Source of the DNA: Pseudomonas abietaniphila
Lineage (GTDB): Bacteria; Pseudomonadota; Gammaproteobacteria; Pseudomonadales; Pseudomonadaceae
Direction of reading: 5' to 3'
Assembly (NCBI RefSeq): GCF_039697315.1
Contig: NZ_CP155619.1
Span: forward strand, 62,001-126,000
Length of the DNA: 64,000 bases
Under the pieces are notes generated by a model. It did no database searches and was not told where the DNA came from. It saw only the letters and a list, made by a program, of their open reading frames with translations. The position numbers and the translations under genes are program-made. This document shows, piece after piece, positions 45,335 to 54,429 of this stretch; the first letter of the stretch is position 1, and every line of letters starts with the position of its first letter.

Positions 45335-46543
45335 TTATATAATTTCAATCGCCATCGCCGTGGCTTCTCCACCGCCGATGCAAATCGCTGCGACCCCGCG
45401 TTTCAACCCGCGCTGTTTCAATGCAGAAAGCAACGTCACCAGGATCCTCGCGCCCGATGCACCAATGGGGTGACCCAATGCACAGGCGCCGCCGTTAACG
45501 TTGACCTTTTCATGAGGCAACTCAAGCTTGCTCATCGTGACCAGCGCCACCACGGCGAACGCTTCATTGATCTCGAACAGATCGACGTCACTCAGTGACC
45601 ATCCGGTTTTGCTCATGAGCGTTTCAATGGCCCCGATCGGCGCCGTTGGAAACAGTCCCGGCTGGTTCGCGTAGCCGGCATGTCCACGGATCACCGCCAA
45701 TGGCGTCAGCCCCCGCCGCGTGGCTTCAGACTGGCGCATCAAGGTCAACGCCGCTGCGCCATCGGATATCGAACTTGAGTTGGCGGCAGTGACGGTGCCC
45801 CCTTCGCGGAAGGCCGGTTTCAGTTCAGGAATCTTGTCGAGCCGCGCTTTTGGCGGCTGCTCGTCCTGGCTGATGGTCTTCTGCTCTTTGCCGACCGTGA
45901 CCAGGACGGGAACGATCTCCGCCTCGAAGCGGCCCTGCTTCATGGCGTCCTGAGCGCGCGTTAACGAGGCGACGGCGAACGCATCCTGCGCCTGCCGGCT
46001 GAATCCTTCGAACGACGCGCATTCTTCGGCAAAGGTGCCCATCAGTCGTCCGCGTTCATAAGCGTCTTCAAGGCCGTCGAAAAACATGTGGTCGATGATC
46101 TGGCCGTGGCCCATGCGGTAACCGCTGCGGGCTTTTTCCAGCAGATACGGCGCGTTGGACATGCTCTCCATCCCTCCCGCGACCACCACCTCGGCGCTGC
46201 CCGCGAGCAACAGGTCATGGGCCATGATCGCCGCCTGCATCCCGGATCCGCACATCTTGTTCAGCGTCGTGCACAGCGTGCCGTTGCTCAAGCCCGCTCC
46301 CAGAGCGGCTTGCCGAGCAGGTGCCTGGCCCAGGCCAGCGGGCAACACGCAACCGAAGAGCACTTGTTCGACGTCCGCTGCGCCGAAGCCAGCCCGCTCG
46401 ACCGCCGCGCGGATCGCGGCCGACCCCAATTGCGGCGCGGTAAGGCTCTTCAAATCACCCTGGAACCCGCCCATGGGCGTACGAACGGCACTGACGATGA
46501 CCACCGGGTCTTCGATCATTGTTTGGCGTTTGTTCAGTGACAT
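45335..46543 (-). CDS. Acetyl-CoA C-acyltransferase (thiolase)
   Basis: 402-aa thiolase that cleaves 3-oxoacyl-CoA. The acyl-carrying Cys is C98 (TLNKMCGSGMQAA). The catalytic His is in NGGACALGHPIGASGARI and the second Cys in AICIGGGEATAM. The start has GAGGAG 7 nt upstream and follows the dehydrogenase gene by 15 bp. It resembles FadAx/AcaT-type thiolases; chain-length preference cannot be read from sequence. Confidence 0.92.
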   Translation of the reverse strand: MSLNKRQTMIEDPVVIVSAVRTPMGGFQGDLKSLTAPQLGSAAIRAAVERAGFGAADVEQVLFGCVLPAGLGQAPARQAALGAGLSNGTLCTTLNKMCGSGMQAAIMAHDLLLAGSAEVVVAGGMESMSNAPYLLEKARSGYRMGHGQIIDHMFFDGLEDAYERGRLMGTFAEECASFEGFSRQAQDAFAVASLTRAQDAMKQGRFEAEIVPVLVTVGKEQKTISQDEQPPKARLDKIPELKPAFREGGTVTAANSSSISDGAAALTLMRQSEATRRGLTPLAVIRGHAGYANQPGLFPTAPIGAIETLMSKTGWSLSDVDLFEINEAFAVVALVTMSKLELPHEKVNVNGGACALGHPIGASGARILVTLLSALKQRGLKRGVAAICIGGGEATAMAIEII

Positions 46544-46558
46544 GGAGCATCTCCTCGA

Positions 46559-47326
46559 TTAGCGCGCCGCCATACGCAGGGCGCCGTCAAGACGGATCAC
46601 CTCGCCGTTGAGCATGCTGTTTTCGATGATGTGGCGTGCGAGCGCAGCGTACTCGTCCGGCCGGCCGAGCCGTGGCGGGAATGGAACTCCGGCCGACAGG
46701 CTTTCACGCACTTGCGGGGTCATGCCCGCCATCATTGGGGTTTCGAAAATACCGGGCGCGATGGTCATGACCCGGATGCCGAACCGCGCCAGTTCCCGCG
46801 CAGCGGGTAATGTGAGGCTGGCGATGGCGCCTTTGGAGGCCGCATACGCCGCCTGGCCGATCTGGCCGTCGTAGGCCGCAACCGACGCGGTATTGATGAT
46901 GACGCCGCGCTCCCCGCCCTCGTCGGCACTGCCTTCGGCAATGGCAGCAGCCGTGAGGCGCAAGAGATTGAAGCTGCCGATGAGGTTGACGTTGATGACG
47001 CGGCTGAAACTCTCGAGACCGTGAGGGCCTTCCTTGCCAAGGATTTTTTCCGCACCGACGATGCCGGCGCAGTTGATCAGGCCGTTCACCTGACCGAACT
47101 CGGTCAGCGCCTTCTCGACTGCCGCCCTGGCCGCGCTTTCCTGGGTAATGTCGGTGACACTGGCGCGCGCATTGGCGCCCAGCTTCTGGATCTGGCTGTC
47201 GAGCGCCTGAGCGTTGACGTCGACCAGCATGACTCTGGCGCCTGCGTCGATCAGCATCTGCGCCGAGGCGGCGCCCAGGCCGGATGCGCCGCCACTGACC
47301 AGAAATACCTTGCCTTCGATCTGCAT
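46559..47326 (-). CDS. 3-Hydroxyacyl-CoA dehydrogenase type II (SDR)
   Basis: 255-aa short-chain dehydrogenase of the HSD17B10/FadB2x kind. The NAD loop is [11 protein letters not shown] (11-21) and the catalytic triad is S148, Y161 and K165 ([21 protein letters not shown] is split here as NTASVAAY and YAASK). D36 in VDVNAQ favours NAD over NADP. First gene of the trio. This type oxidises short and 2-methyl-branched 3-hydroxyacyl-CoA, as in isoleucine breakdown. Confidence 0.9.
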   Translation of the reverse strand: MQIEGKVFLVSGGASGLGAASAQMLIDAGARVMLVDVNAQALDSQIQKLGANARASVTDITQESAARAAVEKALTEFGQVNGLINCAGIVGAEKILGKEGPHGLESFSRVINVNLIGSFNLLRLTAAAIAEGSADEGGERGVIINTASVAAYDGQIGQAAYAASKGAIASLTLPAARELARFGIRVMTIAPGIFETPMMAGMTPQVRESLSAGVPFPPRLGRPDEYAALARHIIENSMLNGEVIRLDGALRMAAR

Positions 47327-47347
47327 GATGGTGTCTTCCCTACACTG

Positions 47348-47355
47348 TTTTTATT
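47348..47355 (-). promoter_or_regulatory. Putative Hfq/Crc target in hydroxyacyl-CoA dehydrogenase leader
   Basis: Minus-strand AATAAAAA matches AAnAAnAA within an A-rich stretch, 21 nt before the ATG. Confidence 0.45.
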
Positions 47356-47460
47356 TTGTTTGTTGTCCGGAACAGCGAAATACTCCGCTCTGTCGCCCCG
47401 ATGGGCAATAGTCAAAGCGCGCAGCGGGGGTGGTGCTTTTAGACAGTCGTCGGTGCCGGG

Positions 47461-48855
47461 CTACGCCTTGCGCTGCAATACCGCAGCGCCAGCCTGTGCC
47501 GACAACCGCCGGTTATCCAGTAACGCCAGCAGCGCAATCACCGCCACCCCGATGAAGGTCAGCTGGAAATCCGCCGTATGCGCCTGCCCTTCGTTCCCAT
47601 GCAGGTACATCGAGCCGCGCAGCAGCAAGGCGGCAATCGCAACCCCCAAGCCCATGCTCAGCTGGAAGAACATGCTGAACATCGTCGAGGCGTCGCTCAT
47701 CTGTGCCTTGGGCACGTCGGCAAAACCCAGCGTGTTGAACGCGGTGAACTGCATGGATCGCGACAGTCCGCCCACGAACAGGATCAGCAGGATCAACGGC
47801 CAGCTCATGTGCTCGTCGAGCAGCGCGCAGGCGGCGATGGCCAACACGCCGATCACGCCGTTGATCATCAGCACGGGCCGGAATCCCCAACGCTGCATGA
47901 TCGCCGTGGTAAAGGGCTTCATTGCCAAGTTGCCAGCGAACACGCCCAGCACCAGCAGCCCGGAATCGAAGGCCGACAAGCCAAACCCCAGTTGAAACAT
48001 CAGAGGGAGCAGAAACGGTAACGTGCTGATGGCGATGCGAAACAGCGAACCGCCGAACAGGCTGACACTGAACGTGCGAACGCCGATTACCGCAACGTTC
48101 ATCAAGGGATGCTCGCGCTTGCGCATATGGGCCCACGCCAAGGCGCCGCAGGTCAGTCCCAACGCCGTCACGAGCAATCCGGGCCATTGGCTGGCGCGCC
48201 CCTGCCCGAGCATTTCCATGCCATACAGCAAAGCGGTGCAGGCGACGCCCAACAACACGAAACCGCCGAAATCGAAAGGGCGCTGGCTGGCCTCGTTGCG
48301 CCGGGGAATGAGCACCCAGGTGGCAAGCAAGGCAAGCACGCCCAGCGGCAGGTTCAGGTAAAAGATCCACTGCCAGGACGCATGGGTCACGATGAAACCG
48401 CCCAATGGCGGCCCCAGCACGGGCGCAACCAGACCCGGCCAGGTGATGAGTGAAATCACCCGCACCAGGTCTTTTTTCTCGGTTGCACGCATGACCGCCA
48501 GACGTCCAACCGGCACCATCATGGCGCCACTGATGCCTTGCAACACACGCGCCGCGACGAAGCTCTCCAGACCGGTGCTGATGCCGCACAGCAGCGATGA
48601 CACTGTAAACAACACGATCGCGCCGCCAAACACCAGTCGGGACCCGAAGCGGTCGGCCAGCCAGCCACTGATAGGGATGAACGCGGCGATGGCCAGCATG
48701 TAGGCGCTCATGCCGATATTGAGGTCCACCGCCGCCACGCCGAAGGTTTTGGCCATTTCCGGGAGTGCGGTGGCGATCACCGTCGCGTCGAGGTTTTCCA
48801 TGAAGAACGTAACCGCCACCAGCAAAGCGATCAGCGTCGATTGGCGTTGAGACAT
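47461..48855 (-). CDS. MFS drug transporter, DHA2 (EmrB/QacA) type
   Basis: 464-aa, 12-14-helix permease. Motifs: LDATVIATALPEMAKTFG (motif D1), GWLADRFGSRLVFGGAIVLF (motif A), RVLQGISGAMMVPVGRLAVM (motif B) and GPPLGGFIVTHASWQWIFYL (motif C, antiporter). The ATG at 48855 is preceded by a non-initiating TTG. The substrate is unknown. It is divergent from the quinate/shikimate dehydrogenase gene. Confidence 0.88.
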   Translation of the reverse strand: MSQRQSTLIALLVAVTFFMENLDATVIATALPEMAKTFGVAAVDLNIGMSAYMLAIAAFIPISGWLADRFGSRLVFGGAIVLFTVSSLLCGISTGLESFVAARVLQGISGAMMVPVGRLAVMRATEKKDLVRVISLITWPGLVAPVLGPPLGGFIVTHASWQWIFYLNLPLGVLALLATWVLIPRRNEASQRPFDFGGFVLLGVACTALLYGMEMLGQGRASQWPGLLVTALGLTCGALAWAHMRKREHPLMNVAVIGVRTFSVSLFGGSLFRIAISTLPFLLPLMFQLGFGLSAFDSGLLVLGVFAGNLAMKPFTTAIMQRWGFRPVLMINGVIGVLAIAACALLDEHMSWPLILLILFVGGLSRSMQFTAFNTLGFADVPKAQMSDASTMFSMFFQLSMGLGVAIAALLLRGSMYLHGNEGQAHTADFQLTFIGVAVIALLALLDNRRLSAQAGAAVLQRKA

Positions 48856-48956
48856 CAATACGGTCCTTGAATAGCGAGGGCAGGCTGCGCCTTAGAGTAT
48901 CTGCTTCGACGCGTTTCCCGCAGACCGAAATGACCTCAAGCCGTCACGAATCGGTA

Positions 48957-49030
48957 TTGGGCGATTATCGAACGAATTGCTGTGCAGGCGACGGTCCAGT
49001 GCTTTTGCAAGATTAACTATCTGGTACATT
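48957..49030 (+). promoter_or_regulatory. Two-block motif upstream of the quinate/shikimate dehydrogenase gene
   Basis: Block A, TTGGGCGATTATCGAAC, is at 48957-48973. Block B, TAAC-N6-GTACATT, is at 49014-49030. Both recur in the same order before quiC (minus strand, 52776-52736). Likely operator of the quinate-pathway regulator. Confidence 0.5.
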
Positions 49031-49062
49031 TTGCTTGCGCAGGCGTCTTCAAACGCGCACCC

Positions 49063-49070
49063 AATAAAAA
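49063..49070 (+). promoter_or_regulatory. Putative Hfq/Crc target in quinate/shikimate dehydrogenase leader
   Basis: AATAAAAA matches AAnAAnAA exactly, 12 nt before the ATG and beside the GAG ribosome site. Confidence 0.5.
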
Positions 49071-49082
49071 GAGCGGACTGTC

Positions 49083-49946
49083 ATGACCTCGAACGCTAAA
49101 CACCCTTCCATCCTCGCAGGCCTCATAGGGGCAGGCATCCAGGCCTCACGCACGCCGTCGCTGCACGAACGCGAAGGCGATGCCCAAGGCATGCGTTACC
49201 TGTATCGAATCATCGATCTGGACGCCCTTGGACTCGACACCACCGCTCTGCCCGAACTAGTGACCGGGGCTCAGCGCAGCGGCTTCACCGGCCTCAACAT
49301 CACCTTCCCGTGCAAACAGGCGGTCATACCGTTGCTCGACGCCTTGTCAGACGAAGCGCGCTGCATCGGCGCAGTGAACACCGTGGTGTTCCGCGACGGC
49401 CAGCGGATCGGCCACAACACGGACTGCTCAGGATTTGCCGAAGGGTTTCGGCGCGGGTTGGGCGACGTCGAGCGGGGCTGCGTCGTGCAAATGGGCGCAG
49501 GCGGCGCGGGTGCAGCCGTTGCTCATGGGTTGTTGAGTGAAGGCGTCGGGCAGTTGCGCATCTTTGACGTTGAGTCCGAACGCGCGCAAAGCCTGGTCGA
49601 TAACCTCAACGCGCATTTTGGTGCCGGGCGCGCACGCGTCGGGCATGACCTGCCCGCCGCCATGGCGCAGGCTGATGGCCTGGTCAACACGACGCCCGTC
49701 GGTATGGCCAAGCTGCCGGGGACGCCCTTGCCGCCGGAGTTGTTGCGCGCAGAACAGTGGGTTGTGGAGATTATCTATTTCCCACTGGAAACCGAGCTGC
49801 TGGCGTTCGCTCGGCGCCTGGGTTGCCGCACACTGGACGGCAGCGCCATGGCCGTGTTTCAGGCGGTCAAGGCATTCGAACTGTTCACCGGCCAGACCGC
49901 CGACGTCGGTCGTATGCAAACGGCGTTTCGTTCGCTGGACGCCTGA
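49083..49946 (+). CDS. Quinate/shikimate 5-dehydrogenase, AroE-like
   Basis: 287-aa NAD(P)-dependent dehydrogenase of the shikimate dehydrogenase family. The catalytic Lys lies in GLNITFPCKQAVIPLLD, where biosynthetic AroE has NVTVPFK. The catalytic Asp is in GHNTDCSGFAEGF. The nucleotide-binding loop is QMGAGGAGAAVAHGLL, followed by FDVE; an acidic residue here favours NAD, as in catabolic enzymes (QsuD-like). Position next to quiC and a TetR regulator indicates conversion of quinate/shikimate to dehydroquinate/dehydroshikimate rather than biosynthesis. Confidence 0.87.
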   Translation: MTSNAKHPSILAGLIGAGIQASRTPSLHEREGDAQGMRYLYRIIDLDALGLDTTALPELVTGAQRSGFTGLNITFPCKQAVIPLLDALSDEARCIGAVNTVVFRDGQRIGHNTDCSGFAEGFRRGLGDVERGCVVQMGAGGAGAAVAHGLLSEGVGQLRIFDVESERAQSLVDNLNAHFGAGRARVGHDLPAAMAQADGLVNTTPVGMAKLPGTPLPPELLRAEQWVVEIIYFPLETELLAFARRLGCRTLDGSAMAVFQAVKAFELFTGQTADVGRMQTAFRSLDA

Positions 49947-49967
49947 AGCTGCCCAGGGCATCAGGTC

Positions 49968-50639
49968 CTAGGGCATCAGGTAACGCATCACCGAGTCGCT
50001 GATCATCGCTTTGTGTCGCGCCTTCACGTCCTGATCTTCCAGCTCGATCTGGAAGATCTCCGAAAACGTATGGCGGTTGGACACTCGGTAGAAACAGAAC
50101 GAACTGATCAACATGTGCAGGTCGACCGCCTGCACACCCTTGCGGAAAATCCCTTCTTTTTCGCCCCGACGCAACGTTTCGTCCAGCGCTTGCAACACGT
50201 GCTGACTCAGCGCACGAATCGTCGGTGACTGTTTGACGTTGTCGCCATTGTGGATGTTCTCGATGCACACGATGCGCACGAAATCGACGTTACGATCATG
50301 GTGATCGAAGGTGAACTCGACCAGACGCTGGATCGCCGCCATGGGCTCCAGGACGTCGAGCTCCAGACTGCTCTCGGTGTGACGGATGTCGCCGTACAGC
50401 TTTTCCAATACTTCGGTGTACAGCTGTTCCTTGCTGTTGAAGTAGTAATAGATCATGCGTTTTGAGGTTTGTGTCCGTTCGGCGATGGCATCAACCCGAG
50501 CGCCCGAAAGTCCCTGGGCCACAAACTCGGCGACGGCCGCCTGAAGGATGCCGTCGCGGGTTTTTTCCGGATTGTTCTTGCGGCTCTTGCGTGGGGCCTC
50601 TACGGGCGCTTCGGCAAGGATGTCGTCGACAGTTTTCAT
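49968..50639 (-). CDS. TetR-family regulator of the quinate cluster
   Basis: 223-aa TetR protein. A basic N-terminal extension (EAPRKSRKNNPEKTRDG) precedes the HTH (LSGARVDAIAERTQTSKRMI). The start at 50639 gives MKTVDDILAEAP. It lies convergent to the dehydrogenase and directly downstream of quiC on the same strand. GCGATTAT, the core of the block A motif, occurs at 50668-50675 in its leader, so self-control is plausible. Its role as quinate-pathway regulator is inferred from position. Confidence 0.85.
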   Translation of the reverse strand: MKTVDDILAEAPVEAPRKSRKNNPEKTRDGILQAAVAEFVAQGLSGARVDAIAERTQTSKRMIYYYFNSKEQLYTEVLEKLYGDIRHTESSLELDVLEPMAAIQRLVEFTFDHHDRNVDFVRIVCIENIHNGDNVKQSPTIRALSQHVLQALDETLRRGEKEGIFRKGVQAVDLHMLISSFCFYRVSNRHTFSEIFQIELEDQDVKARHKAMISDSVMRYLMP

Positions 50640-50729
50640 GCTTGGCTCACGACCACGGTGGAATCGCGCGATTATGAGCCGCACGGCTGCGTTACGGAAG
50701 TGGCATATGCCAGCATGCCACCCTAACCT

Positions 50730-52637
50730 TCACAGACGCGCCTGCCGCGCGGCGCTGCTGCGCGACTTGGCCATGGCGGCCAACCGCACGGCCACGTTGG
50801 CGGCGCCGTAGCCGACATAGCCATTTTTGCGTTGCAGGATTTCGAAGAAAAACCGGTCGTCGAACGCCTCTGTGTAGACGTGGAACAGCTCGCCACCGTT
50901 GGCATCCCGGTCATACAAGACGTTGTAGTAAGCCAGCTCGCTCAGGAACTCGTCGTCGAAATCAAAACGGGCCGCCAGATCGTCGTAATAGTTGAGCGGG
51001 ATGTCCAGCAACTGCACCCCCGCCTCTTTCGCCCTCGCGACCTGCGCAAAGATGTCGTCGCAGGCGAAGGCTATGTGATGCACGCCAGAGCCGCGGTAGC
51101 TGGACAGCGCGTGAGAAATGGCCGTGTTGCGGTTCTCCGAGATGTTCAACGGCAAGCGCACACTGCTGCAACGGCTGCGTAACGCACGGCTCTTCACCAG
51201 ACCGTACGGGTCAGGCAGCACCACTTCGTCGTCCGCTTCGAAATCCAGCAGCGTTTTATAGAACAGCACCCAGCTGTCCAGGCTGTCGGCGGGCAACGCC
51301 ATCGCCATGTGGTCGATGCGCTGCAGACCACTTCCGACCGCGGCCTGGGTGTCGATATTGAAATCACTGTCGTAGATCGACTGCCCGGCTGCGGCGGGCT
51401 CCACCAGATAGATCAGACTGCCGTCCGGCGCGCGCACGGCCGGAATTTCCCGCTCGTTGGGCCCGACCAGCCCACGGTACGGCTGGCCTTTGTACTGCCG
51501 CGCACGCTCGAGCGCCGCATGGCCGTTTTCGACCCGCAAGGCGGTGGCGCACAACGACGGACCGTGGGACTCGAAAAAACTGTGCGCGAACGAATAGGGC
51601 TCGGCATTCAGCACGATCTTGATGTCGCCCTGCCCCAGCAAGCTCACCGCCTTGGATCGATGCTGGCCGAGCCTGGCAAAACCGAGCTTCTCCAACCAAC
51701 CGGCAAGCCGCGCGCCTTGCGCGTCATCCACGGCGAACTCAAGGAATTCGACACCGTCGTAACGACCCGCCTCGGGCGGGCTGAACAACAATGGCGGTGC
51801 GACCGGATGAGACTCACGCTCCAGCAACTCGCGGGTTTTCTCTTCCAGATACAACAGCGAACGCAAGCCGTCGGCAGCGTTGGCCCGCGGAGGCGCAGCG
51901 CGAAAACCGTCGTTGAAAATCTCCAGCGACAGCGGGCCGGTGTAACCACTCTTCAGAATCGGCGCGAGGAAGCCCGGCAAGTCGAACTCGCCCTGCCCCG
52001 GGAAACAGCGAAAATGCCGACTCCACTCCAGTACATCCATCGCCAGCACGGGGGCATCGGCCATCTGCACAAAAAAGATTTTGTTGCCGGGAATCTCGGC
52101 GATACCCGCAGGATTGCCCTTGAGCGAGAGCGTATGAAAGCTGTCGAGCAAAACGCCGAGGGCGGGATGGTCGACCTGACGCACCAGGTTCCATACCTGC
52201 TGCCAAGTGTTCACGTGACGCCCCCAGGCCAAGGCCTCGTAACCGATTCGCAGGTCGCGGGCGCCAGCGCGCTCGGCCAGCAGCGCCAGATCGTCCAGCA
52301 GAATGCGCTCATCGCCCAGTGAGTCACTGGCGGTGTTGCTGCACACCAGCACCAGGTCCGTGCCGAGCTCCTGCATCAGGTCGAACTTGCGCTCGGCGCG
52401 GTCGATGTTCCGCTGCAGACGGTCGCGGCGGCAGCCTTCAAAGTCGCGAAAGGGCTGAAACAGGGTGATCGCAATACCCAGATCAGCGCACATCTGGCGC
52501 ACGTTGCGCGGACTGCCGTCGTAGTACAGAAGGTCGTTTTCGAATATCTCAACCCCGTCGAAACCGGCGGCGGCAATGGCTTCGAGCTTTTCTGGCAGGG
52601 TTCCGCTCAAGGAAACGGTGGCAATCGAGCGCTGCAT
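50730..52637 (-). CDS. quiC: 3-Dehydroshikimate dehydratase fused to an HPPD-like domain
   Basis: 635-aa protein of the QuiC1 type. The N-terminal AP-endonuclease-2-like TIM barrel (about 1-275) converts 3-dehydroshikimate to protocatechuate. Its metal ligands E134, D165, Q191 and E239 are all in place. The C-terminal half (about 290-620) is a pair of vicinal-oxygen-chelate domains like 4-hydroxyphenylpyruvate dioxygenase, with His in LQRIDHMAMAL, His in GSGVHHIAFACDD and Glu in DRFFFEILQR. This fusion is known in Pseudomonas, but the role of the second half is not settled. It supplies substrate to PcaHG, encoded about 7 kb downstream. Confidence 0.93.
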   Translation of the reverse strand: MQRSIATVSLSGTLPEKLEAIAAAGFDGVEIFENDLLYYDGSPRNVRQMCADLGIAITLFQPFRDFEGCRRDRLQRNIDRAERKFDLMQELGTDLVLVCSNTASDSLGDERILLDDLALLAERAGARDLRIGYEALAWGRHVNTWQQVWNLVRQVDHPALGVLLDSFHTLSLKGNPAGIAEIPGNKIFFVQMADAPVLAMDVLEWSRHFRCFPGQGEFDLPGFLAPILKSGYTGPLSLEIFNDGFRAAPPRANAADGLRSLLYLEEKTRELLERESHPVAPPLLFSPPEAGRYDGVEFLEFAVDDAQGARLAGWLEKLGFARLGQHRSKAVSLLGQGDIKIVLNAEPYSFAHSFFESHGPSLCATALRVENGHAALERARQYKGQPYRGLVGPNEREIPAVRAPDGSLIYLVEPAAAGQSIYDSDFNIDTQAAVGSGLQRIDHMAMALPADSLDSWVLFYKTLLDFEADDEVVLPDPYGLVKSRALRSRCSSVRLPLNISENRNTAISHALSSYRGSGVHHIAFACDDIFAQVARAKEAGVQLLDIPLNYYDDLAARFDFDDEFLSELAYYNVLYDRDANGGELFHVYTEAFDDRFFFEILQRKNGYVGYGAANVAVRLAAMAKSRSSAARQARL

Positions 52638-52735
52638 GTTCTGACTCCTCGGTTATTTCACCTGACGGTCAGTTCTCCAGCCGGTGTTCAGGTGTTAAAG
52701 CGATTATTCTCCCGGTATCCTGTTACGGCAATTTA

Positions 52736-52776
52736 AATGTACGGACCGGTTAGTTTTGTGTTCGATAATCGCCCAA
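52736..52776 (-). promoter_or_regulatory. Two-block motif between quiC and the transporter gene
   Basis: On the minus strand block A (TTGGGCGATTATCGAAC, 52776-52760) is followed by block B (TAAC-N6-GTACATT, 52752-52736), facing quiC. This matches the arrangement before the quinate/shikimate dehydrogenase. A partial copy, GCGATTAT, lies at 52701-52708, and a separate short palindrome CTGACGGTCAG at 52662-52672. Nothing coding is seen in 52638-52933. Confidence 0.5.
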
Positions 52777-52939
52777 AAGCGCCCTGAGTCAATTGACGCT
52801 CCTGCCCATGCGCTCCACCATCGTTCTCACATTGTCGGACAAGGTTCAGCTTCAACCGATGCCGCGTGTCTGCGCTGCCTTGCATCGGCTTAGCGTCACC
52901 CAGACACAACCATAACAATTCCAAGACAGGTTAATGCTC

Positions 52940-54289
52940 ATGCGCTCATACCCTGCTTCCCCTGCGCCGGTCGCAGCCACGCCCGTGCATCCCCATGCCG
53001 GGATCGGTGAAAAGATCCGCGGCGCGCTCGCCATCGGCAAGACCCGCTGGGGCATGCTGGCCCTGGTCTTCTTCGCCACCACCCTGAACTACATCGACCG
53101 CGCGGCGCTCGGCGTCATGCAGCCCATCCTGGCCAAACAGATGAGCTGGACGGCGATGGATTACGCCAACATCAACTTCTGGTTCCAGGTCGGATACGCC
53201 ATCGGCTTTTTGCTTCAAGGACGGTTCATCGACCGGGTGGGCGTCAAGCGGGCGTTCTTTCTGGCGGTATTGCTCTGGAGCTTCGCGACCGGCGCACATG
53301 GCCTTGCGACCTCCGCCGCGGGCTTCATGGTCTGTCGCTTCATCCTCGGCATGACGGAAGCCGCCAACTACCCGGCGTGCGTCAAGACCACCCGTTTGTG
53401 GTTCCCGGCCGGCGAACGCGCGGTCGCCACCGGCATTTTCAACGCAGGCACTAACGTCGGCGCGATGGTCACCCCCGCCCTGTTGCCCCTGATCCTGACT
53501 GTGTGGGGCTGGCAGGCAGCGTTTATCTGCATGGGTGCTCTGGGTCTGACTTGGGTCGTCATCTGGCGCTTGAAGTACTTCAACCCTGAAGACCATCCGA
53601 CCGTTCGCCAAAGCGAACTGGATTACATCAATCAGGCCAGTGAACCTGAACCCGCTCCCGCCAAAGTGCCCTTCTCGCAGATTCTCAAAATGCGCGGCAC
53701 CTGGGCATTCGCGCTGGCCTATGCCATGACAGCGCCGGTCTTCTGGTTCTACCTGTACTGGCTACCGCCGTTCCTTAATCAGCAATACAACCTGGGCATC
53801 AACGTCACCCAGATGGGGATTCCCCTGATCCTGATCTGGCTGACCGCCGACTTCGGCAGCATCGGTGGCGGCATCCTCTCGTCGTGGTTGATAGGTCGTG
53901 GCATGCGCCCGACGACGTCGCGCCTGCTGTCGATGCTGGTGTTTGCACTGACGATCATCAGTGTGGTGTTTGCGGCCAACGCCAGCGGCTTGTGGGTCGC
54001 GGTCCTCGCCATTGCGCTGGCGGTCGGGGCGCATCAGGCGTGGACGGCGAACATCTGGAGTCTGGTGATGGACTACACGCCGAAACACATGATGAGCACG
54101 GTGTTCGGGTTCGGCGGCATGTGCGCGGCGATTGGCGGGATGTTCATGACCCAGATCGTCGGCGTCGTGCTGACGGCCACGCACAACAACTACAACGTGC
54201 TGTTCACGATGATCCCGGCGATGTATTTCATTGCGCTGGTGTGGATGTACTTCATGGCGCCTCGCACGGTTGAGAACGCGGGCGATTGA
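52940..54289 (+). CDS. MFS transporter, anion:cation symporter family (probable quinate/shikimate uptake)
   Basis: 449-aa, 12-helix permease. TTLNYIDRAALGVMQPIL in helix 1 and RFILGMTEAANYPACVKTTR in helix 4 are typical of the ACS family, which imports organic acids. Loop 2-3 reads GRFIDRVGVKRAFFLAV. The ATG at 52940 has AGG 9 nt upstream; an ATG at 52934 would be too close. Divergent from quiC, so the substrate is probably quinate, shikimate or protocatechuate (inferred). Confidence 0.85.
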   Translation: MRSYPASPAPVAATPVHPHAGIGEKIRGALAIGKTRWGMLALVFFATTLNYIDRAALGVMQPILAKQMSWTAMDYANINFWFQVGYAIGFLLQGRFIDRVGVKRAFFLAVLLWSFATGAHGLATSAAGFMVCRFILGMTEAANYPACVKTTRLWFPAGERAVATGIFNAGTNVGAMVTPALLPLILTVWGWQAAFICMGALGLTWVVIWRLKYFNPEDHPTVRQSELDYINQASEPEPAPAKVPFSQILKMRGTWAFALAYAMTAPVFWFYLYWLPPFLNQQYNLGINVTQMGIPLILIWLTADFGSIGGGILSSWLIGRGMRPTTSRLLSMLVFALTIISVVFAANASGLWVAVLAIALAVGAHQAWTANIWSLVMDYTPKHMMSTVFGFGGMCAAIGGMFMTQIVGVVLTATHNNYNVLFTMIPAMYFIALVWMYFMAPRTVENAGD

Positions 54290-54361
54290 TTGCCAAGGGC
54301 GAGAGAAAGGCTGTGGGTTTCACGTTATCTGGCGGATCCGGTGTTTGTGGTGACGCGATGT

Positions 54362-54415
54362 TTTGGGTTTAGCCTAAAGGCCAAACTGTTCCGCCTTCGG
54401 CGGGTTACTTGAAAA
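54362..54415 (+). repeat. Outer left arm of a long extragenic palindrome
   Basis: Pairs with 56304-56358: TTTGGGTTTAGCCTAAAGGC here against GGCCGAACCCAAA there, and CCGCCTTCGGCGGGTTACTT against AAGTAACCCGCCGAAGGCGG. Both arms carry the GTTACTTG element common between Pseudomonas genes. Confidence 0.75.
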
Positions 54416-54429
54416 CACCAAACAACCAA

